A stretch of 64,000 nt of DNA from Daucus carota subsp. sativus (Eukaryota; Streptophyta; Magnoliopsida; Apiales; Apiaceae), in contig NC_030383.2 of the NCBI RefSeq assembly GCF_001625215.2, positions 56,906,949-56,970,948 on the forward strand, written 5' to 3'. The position numbers and the translations under genes are program-made. Shown here piece after piece: positions 58,242-64,000 of the stretch; within the stretch, counting starts at the first letter, position 1; every line of letters begins with the position of its first letter. The notes under the pieces are model-generated. The model searched no databases. It was not told the origin of the DNA and saw nothing but the letters and a program-made list of their open reading frames with translations.

Positions 58242-58892
58242 TCTGTTAAATATATACAAACTTATATGATAATTTAAAAATAGAGCAATAGATAATCAAT
58301 CGATCGACTGATAATCGATGTATTATTAACCAATAATTTATGCATAATTAATAAAGTACACTAATGAGTAAGATACATAAATACGCAGAAATTTACCAAA
58401 GAGAGAGGGATAGAGAAAGATAACAATTAACAAGTATTATGTGCATCTTTACTGTATGACCGACTCACGTAAATATGCTTCTATACGTGCATGTCTCTCA
58501 GTGTTCACATGAACATATTAATTCAGTTTTCACTATCTTACCATTTCAATATAATTCATGCTAATCATTCTTATGATATGTTACCAATTATTGACACATT
58601 CGACTATGTTTTGATTTGATTGATGATTGAATAATGCACTGATAAATAGTTCTGTAAACATCTTTCAAATGCGAAATCTATTGTTCCAATCCCACTTATA
58701 TGAAAATTTGTGTGATATGCTGAATTAGTTATCACAGATATTATTAATTTATTTTAAAAGAAAAATAATATTTAAAAATTTAACAAAATTAATATACTAT
58801 AAAAAGTCAAATGAAACTATTATTACAAATAAATAATATAACATATAATTAATAATTAATAGGCCCGTGCCTCGCACGGATTTTTACGCTAG

Positions 58893-58991
58893 TATAATCT
58901 TAAAATTTGAGGTGAGTCGGAGTCGAATTCAGGATCTGTTGGGCCAACAGGATAACAGGATAAGCCCTTAACGGCTATCCAATTGTGCTCA
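58893..58991 (-). mobile_element. Head and body of the SINE split by a Helitron
   Basis: On the minus strand the head TGAGCACAATTGGATAGCC matches the other SINE heads of the window (GAGCACGGTTGGATAACTC at 61378), with a B-box-like ATTCGACTCCGACTCACC. It stops exactly at the Helitron 3' border, and its tail is at 55856-55883. Confidence 0.7.
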
Positions 58992-59000
58992 ATTCTTCAG

Positions 59001-59328
59001 TTTTACTTGAACGCATTCTATCCTAATTTTTAAAGGAACATCCTCGATGTTGATCCTTAATAAAAAAATCTAGATATTTTTTTCTGTTTGCCACAAAAAA
59101 CTACAAATCTAGATGACTTCTTGCCACAAAAAATTAGATATTTAATGTAACCTCTGAAATCCATTTGTGTATATGGTACTATTTAAAATGTAAAATTTCA
59201 AAATAACTTTCTATTCGTTTAATAATTTGTAATTTAATCATATTTTATTTATTATATTTGTCGAACAAAAATATTATTTATATATAATTTGTATACATCA
59301 TAATCATCATCTAAATAATAAATATTCT

Positions 59329-59412
<84 letters not shown>

Positions 59413-59638
59413 CACTTGACTGTCTGAATATATTTTAAATTGAGTTTGATATCATATTTTATTTTATTTTGAAGTGGATCTTAGCTAAAGAATATACTTT
59501 TATATTTGAGTTCGACCTCGAATTTTAAGCAAATTTATTTGTAAATCATTTGTTATTGAAGTCAGTTTTGTATCACGACCAAACAGAAAATATCTATCGA
59601 TATACTAGGCATTTATAACTATGAGCACGTGACTTGCA
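59001..59638. other. Intergenic with a long (TA)n microsatellite
   Basis: A pure (TA)n run spans about 59333-59410 (near 39 units). No gene seen. Confidence 0.6.
59333..59410. repeat. (TA)n microsatellite
   Basis: Uninterrupted alternating T and A for close to 78 bp. Confidence 0.9.
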
Positions 59639-60313
59639 GCAAGTCCAACAATGTCCTAGCAAATGTCTTATAAATATAATAAAATATAATATCCTAATGA
59701 TTTAGGATATCATCTTAATATATCAACTCCAACAACATGCCTCATTATTGTGCTTATTATTAAAATAATAATATATTTGAATTGTTATTGGAGGGAAATG
59801 AAAAAGGAGAGAGGAGAGAGTTGTGACTATTTTTTTTTTAGGACATGCATATTGGTGCCTCATAAATAAAGACACGTGTTACATGTCTTAGTGTTTTAAG
59901 AGCAAGTCTAACAATGTCCTAAATTGGTGTCTTAAGTTAAAATTTAAGGTTTTGGATTAAATGTGTGCTTCAACAATGTCCTAGTGGTGCCTTAAAGTAC
60001 CTGGACATCCAACAAGTACCTTATTTTTGAGGCACTACTAAACATGTCCTACACCAATTTTCACAATAAAATATTAACGTCCCACCATTTCAATTAATCT
60101 CTCTTCTCTTACTTTTTCACTTTCCTCCAATACTAATTCAAATAAATTATTAGTTTAACAAGAAAACACAATTATAGGGCATATTGTTCGAGTTCATGTA
60201 TCAAAACGATATCATAAATTACTGGGACACTATTTTTTATTATATTTGTAAGACGCATACCAGGACATTAATGTTGGACTTGCTCTAAGGCACCAACAGG
60301 ACATTGTTGGAGC
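59639..60313. mobile_element. Tourist-like MITE interrupted by a second MITE
   Basis: The outer ends GCAAGTCCAACAATGTCC (59639) and GGACATTGTTGGAGC (to 60313) are inverted repeats. The element is interrupted by the inner element 59900-60285. Target duplication of the outer copy is not clear. Confidence 0.6.
59897..60288. mobile_element. Tourist-type MITE (inner), 386 bp
   Basis: The ends GAGCAAGTCTAACAATGTCC (59900) and GTTGGACTTGCTC (60285) are inverted repeats flanked by TAA on each side (59897-59899 and 60286-60288). It belongs to the same size class and terminal family as 35658-36044. Confidence 0.8.
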
Positions 60314-61377
60314 ATTTTTTTTTTCTTTTTTTGAAAATGAGAATAAATCTCACAAATATTCGGCAATTCACCGTGATAATTCTTTCAGTCAAGAAATTAG
60401 CTTATTATCTAACCGTCGGACATGCAAGATGACCGGGAAATTTACACAATAAAACTTTTATGTCCGAAAAGAAAAACCGTCTTCTTCCAATAATCCTGAA
60501 AATAAAACAAATGAAACAAGAAGAATATAAGTCGATCTATATAACAGCTTATATATATTATACAAATAAAAAATATATCCAATAATTAATTAATATAATC
60601 ACGAGTATATGCATGTACTGATCAAAAAATTCACACAATTATGATAACTCATAATTGAGACAATTAAACTTTTAGTTAAGACATAATTAATAAAATATTA
60701 ATATCCTCAATTAAGACACAATTAACGCCCTCAAATAAGGAACAAGTAACGTACTCAATTATGAGGCACAATGTACGCCCTCATTTAAGAGGCACAATTA
60801 ACGCTCTCAATTAAGGCACAATTAACGTCTTTCTTTTTGAAACCGGATCCCTTTCTGAAACCTCAATTAAGACATTGTTGGAGCAAATCATTACTCCGCA
60901 TGCCTTAAACTTTGATTTAAGGATGTCAATATAAGGCACTCTTGGACTTGCTCTTAGTGACTTCTTAGTAGTAGTTTGATACTTTTATATATTATTACGA
61001 CGTGAGTATTAAAATATAAAAAATTATCGAAATTAAGTTTTTATGTTTAAAGCATCATTCATGTGTAAAATAAAGCATCCGTGAACAGTTTGAGTAATGT
61101 TTAAAACACGATACATCCATCTTTGTCATCTTGATAAAGTCGAGACATTTTCTGGAAAAAGGATGATCTTCGGCTAGATTTTATAGCAACAAGTTACAAG
61201 ATCTATGGTCCACCCTACTCTAGCTTGGATCTTTTTCCTACATCTTCAATTATTGATGAGTTAATTTATATTGGTCACTTAACATTTGCAACATTCACTT
61301 AGTTTTAAAACATAATATCTTTTTCATAATTTACAAAAATTTCAATTTTTATATAAATTAATTTTTTATAAAAATGT
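60314..61377. other. Intergenic with further MITE ends and a degenerate tandem repeat
   Basis: 60695-60845 holds about five or six degenerate copies of CTCAATTAAGGCACAATTAACGC. Extra Tourist-like ends lie at 60870-60886 (GACATTGTTGGAGCAAA) and 60940-60957 (CTTGGACTTGCTCTTAG), the debris of a third related element. No gene seen. Confidence 0.5.
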
Positions 61378-61460
61378 TGAGCACGGTTGGATAACTCAGT
61401 GGTTAAGAGTTTATCCTCTATCGCCCAGGTCCTGAGTTCGACCGTGACTCACCCTGAGAG
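61378..61460 (+). mobile_element. tRNA-derived SINE head, plus strand
   Basis: TTGAGCACGGTTGGATAACT with an A-box-like TAACTCAGTGG (61392-61402) and a B-box-like GTTCGACCG (61436-61444), followed by TGACTCACC. The 3' body and tail are not delimited. Confidence 0.7.
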
Positions 61461-62380
61461 TTACGTTCATTTTAATTCCGAATCACCACAATACCAAATA
61501 TGTAATAACATTATTATAATTAATATTTTAATATAAAATAATAATCATAAATTATTTTTAAATCAAACACACTGGTTTTATTGCTCGACATGTTATATGA
61601 CATTAAAATTCATACATCAATCTCTTACAAGGTGAATATGATATCTGATACTCGATACAACCAACAAATCAGACGATCCAAACTATTATATATAGATATT
61701 TGAGATGGATTCCGATCATATTTTATATTATTCAATATTCATCTCTAATAATGTAATTAGATATCAGAGGAAGACCTAACATAATTTTATTTTATTCAAT
61801 AAATGTAAATAAGAGATCCTCATAAGATATTTATATTTGTTAATATTTTCTTTACAACAATGAAATCTTATATTATTCAATATTTTCTCTTGATCATAAG
61901 AGCACGGTCCCAATAAAAACTCTCGAAATTTATTCTCTCAACTACACGATTAACAAAATAACAATAGACTAAACAAGAAAAATAAATAAATAATCAAATT
62001 AAATAATTAGTAGCAGAAAGGAGGCCATATTTTGTGATATTTTAAAGGGTCTTTCTAGTGTAGTGTGTGCCCACACGAACAACTAATTTTTGATTAGGTG
62101 GGGATTTTTGATTGGCGTAGATTTTTATGCATTCAGGGGGTCATCATTTTAATGAGAGCTAAAAAAATGGTTGTTAATGTGTACTCCACAAAAAATCCGT
62201 ATTTAAAAACTTAGTAATTTTTTTGCGCATACGTCTACCATCTCTCATAATTTTGGCGTATAATATGCAATATTTAGCTGTATACATAAATCAAAGAAAA
62301 GCATTCAATAGAGATCGCAGCATTATGTTTTTTCAAAGATAAACATTGAAATCATGACACAATACCAAAACCGCAAAAAC
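61461..62380. other. Intergenic, distal upstream of NPP copy 4
   Basis: AT-rich, no gene seen. Confidence 0.5.
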
Positions 62381-62384
62381 AATC

Positions 62385-62529
62385 CCACTATATAACAACA
62401 ATGCATATAACACGAAATTTCACACCACCAAAGTAGCACTTGACTACTGCTGCTTCACAATTGCTTATAATCACTCTCCTCATTTAGCCTCATTTTCTAA
62501 CTCAACAAAACCTTTCAAACCCCCAAGCC
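62385..62529 (+). promoter_or_regulatory. TATA region and leader of NPP copy 4
   Basis: CCCACTATATAACAACAAT (TATATAA at 62389-62395) aligns with the TATA regions of the other three copies. The leader to the ATG at 62530 is longer (about 135 bp from the box) and C-rich. Confidence 0.5.
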
Positions 62530-63855
62530 ATGAAGTCCTTTAAAGCGTTGCATATGAGCGTTTATGGCGTAGTGTTTGCCACCATTTTCTTCGTCTTTGC
62601 CACCTGCTTCACTCTCACCGCAGCATCCTCTGCTCCCAGAGGACTAAGACAGGCCCGTAAATCGAATAAACTTTCCCACCCTGTTGTTATCATGATTTCT
62701 TGCGATGGCTTTCGCTTTGGCTACCAATACAAAACCCCAACCCCGAATATCAAACGCTTGATTAGTCAAGGAACCGAAGCCGAAACAGGCCTAATTCCTG
62801 TTTTCCCAACACTAACATTTCCAAATCATTACTCTATTGTCACTGGCTTGTATCCTGCTTATCATGGCATTGTTGATAACTCTTTTATTGATCCACAGAG
62901 CGGTGAGCGCTTTAATACAAAACGCCTCGAGGGCAAGTGGTGGCTTGGTGAGCCATTATGGCAGACTGTAGTGAATCATGGACTCAATGCTTCTGCGTAT
63001 TTTTGGGCTGGCTCTGAGGTGAAGAAAGGCAATTGGACTTGTCCTGCGGCATTTTGTCAGAAATATAATTCTTCTGTGCCTTTTGAGGAACGAGTTGATA
63101 CACTTTTGAGCTATTTTGACTTGCCTAAAAATGAGATACCTTCACTCATGACGTTATATCTCAGTGATCCGGATACTCAGGGGCACGAGTTTGGACCTGA
63201 CCACCCTCAGATCACTGACGCAATTGCACGAGTTGATAAGCTGATAGGCAGAATGATTGCTGGCCTAGAGAAAAGAAAAATTTTCGAGGATGTTAATTTG
63301 ATTATGGTTGGTGATCATGGAATGGTTAGCACATGTGATCAGAAAGTGATCTATCTTAACGAATTCGCTCCATGGATTGAAATTCCTGAAAATTGGATTA
63401 CAAGATATTATCCATTGCTTTCAATTAGGCCACCATCTGACGTCTCACCAGCTGATGTTGTCGCGAAGATGAACGAGGCATTGAGCTCTGGAAAAGTTGG
63501 AAATGGACAGTATCTTAAGGTCTATCTCAAAGAGAGCCTGCCTAGTCGGCTTCATTACTCTGACAGTGATCGGATCACCCCCATAATTGGATTAGTCGAC
63601 GAAGGATATGCAGTGGCAATGAACAAATCGGAAAGTGTAGGATGTGAAGGTGCCCATGGGTATGACAATGCATTATTCTCAATGAGGTCCATTTTTATTG
63701 GCCATGGTCCTAGATTTGCTAAGGGAAAGAAAGTGCCTTCTTTTGAGAATGTTCAGATTTACAATTTGGTTACGTCGATCCTCAATATAAAGGGCGCACC
63801 TAACAATGGCACTTCGTCGTTTCCTCAGACTGTTCTGAAGCCTCAGGTGTACTAA
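62530..63855 (+). CDS. Ectonucleotide pyrophosphatase/phosphodiesterase (NPP), tandem copy 4, 441 aa
   Basis: Intronless and the most divergent member of the array. The N-terminus has a hydrophobic segment (VYGVVFATIFFVFATCFTL, about 11-29) acting as signal peptide or anchor. Active-site residues are complete: Asp59 (ISCDGFRFG), nucleophile Thr96 (TLTFPNHYS), Asp215 and His219 (DPDTQGHEFGP), Asp262 and His263 (VGDHGM), His376 (GAHGYDN). It differs from copies 1-3 at many surface positions (KRLEGKWWLGEPLW, WAGSEVKKGNWTCP, VSTCDQKVIYLNEFAPW), so it is probably an older duplicate. It is separated from copy 3 by 8.6 kb of mostly transposon DNA. Confidence 0.95.
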   Translation: MKSFKALHMSVYGVVFATIFFVFATCFTLTAASSAPRGLRQARKSNKLSHPVVIMISCDGFRFGYQYKTPTPNIKRLISQGTEAETGLIPVFPTLTFPNHYSIVTGLYPAYHGIVDNSFIDPQSGERFNTKRLEGKWWLGEPLWQTVVNHGLNASAYFWAGSEVKKGNWTCPAAFCQKYNSSVPFEERVDTLLSYFDLPKNEIPSLMTLYLSDPDTQGHEFGPDHPQITDAIARVDKLIGRMIAGLEKRKIFEDVNLIMVGDHGMVSTCDQKVIYLNEFAPWIEIPENWITRYYPLLSIRPPSDVSPADVVAKMNEALSSGKVGNGQYLKVYLKESLPSRLHYSDSDRITPIIGLVDEGYAVAMNKSESVGCEGAHGYDNALFSMRSIFIGHGPRFAKGKKVPSFENVQIYNLVTSILNIKGAPNNGTSSFPQTVLKPQVY

Positions 63856-64000
63856 AAATTTCTAGTAATAGGATTCTACCAAAATAAAGGAACTGTTTAT
63901 TAAGTACTCACTTGCAGTTCTTGTCATTGTGTTTCTCCCCCAGGCTCCAAAGTTAAAGTAATAAATCAAAGTTTGGAGGTAGCTGTAATTTCTTGATAGA
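63856..64000. other. 3' flank of NPP copy 4
   Basis: Presumed 3' untranslated region. Nothing else seen before the window ends. Confidence 0.5.

Larger units (their letters stand above)
55884..58892 (+). mobile_element. Non-autonomous Helitron, about 3.0 kb
   Basis: The 5' end TCTACTTCTATATATTAA follows a host A at 55883. The 3' end has GCCCGTGCCTCGCACGG (near-hairpin) followed by TTTTTACG, CTAG (58889-58892) and host T. The two flanks rejoin into one SINE with its own target duplication, which supports a single insertion of exactly this length. Inside are a reading-frame fragment with poly(A) (about 56090-56613), a Stowaway-like remnant (57055-57265) and a 184-bp tandem repeat (57877-58241). 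No Rep/helicase seen. Confidence 0.75.

Noticed and set aside
59333..59410. Matrix-attachment or origin-like element
   Set aside because: It is a plain (TA)n microsatellite; nothing else supports such a role.
46266..63855. Biosynthetic gene cluster or novel defence system around the NPP genes
   Set aside because: Only one enzyme family is present, with no partner genes; tandem duplication explains the array.

Overview
The window is nuclear DNA from a flowering plant, almost certainly a eudicot. Genes have many short exons with GT/AG introns, the intergenic DNA is very AT-rich, and typical plant transposons fill the gaps (Stowaway, Tourist, hAT, MULE, Helitron, TRIM, SINE). I cannot name the species; an asterid such as an umbellifer would fit, but that is a guess.

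Layout. 1367-6076 (minus): a complete 18-exon GH35 beta-galactosidase of 729 aa. 6.1-25.8 kb: gene-poor and transposon-rich, with a Stowaway MITE, a complete TRIM, a Helitron with termini, a MULE-type MITE with 9-bp target duplication, an hAT element with 8-bp duplication, tRNA-derived SINEs and an inverted pair of retroposons. 25833-27122 (plus): a 3-exon LLM-type B-GATA transcription factor. 30991-35258 (plus): a 12-exon acidic WD40 protein of the GRWD1/RRB1 type. 36959-41734 (minus): a 12-exon PCI-domain protein of the EER5/THP1/PCID2 type. The last two are convergent; I recall their Arabidopsis counterparts lying close together on chromosome 2, so this looks like conserved microsynteny. 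42-45 kb: another retroposon copy, a decayed LTR and a possible small secreted cysteine-rich peptide gene.

46.3-63.9 kb: a tandem array of four intronless ectonucleotide pyrophosphatase/phosphodiesterase (NPP) genes, all on the plus strand. Copies 1, 3 and 4 keep all metal and nucleophile residues. Copy 2 has a one-base frameshift and a changed residue beside the nucleophile. The copies share a TATA region and leader, and remnants of duplicated upstream DNA lie between them. The gap between copies 3 and 4 has been enlarged by an hAT element, a SINE split by a ~3.0 kb Helitron, and nested Tourist-like MITEs.

No operon-like cooperation is visible. The genes serve separate roles: cell-wall galactan trimming, greening/cytokinin-linked transcription, ribosome assembly, mRNA export, and nucleotide or nucleotide-sugar hydrolysis. 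The NPP array is the only local gene family. Exon borders were built by hand from splice sites and reading-frame continuity; they give uninterrupted proteins of family-like length but have no transcript support.
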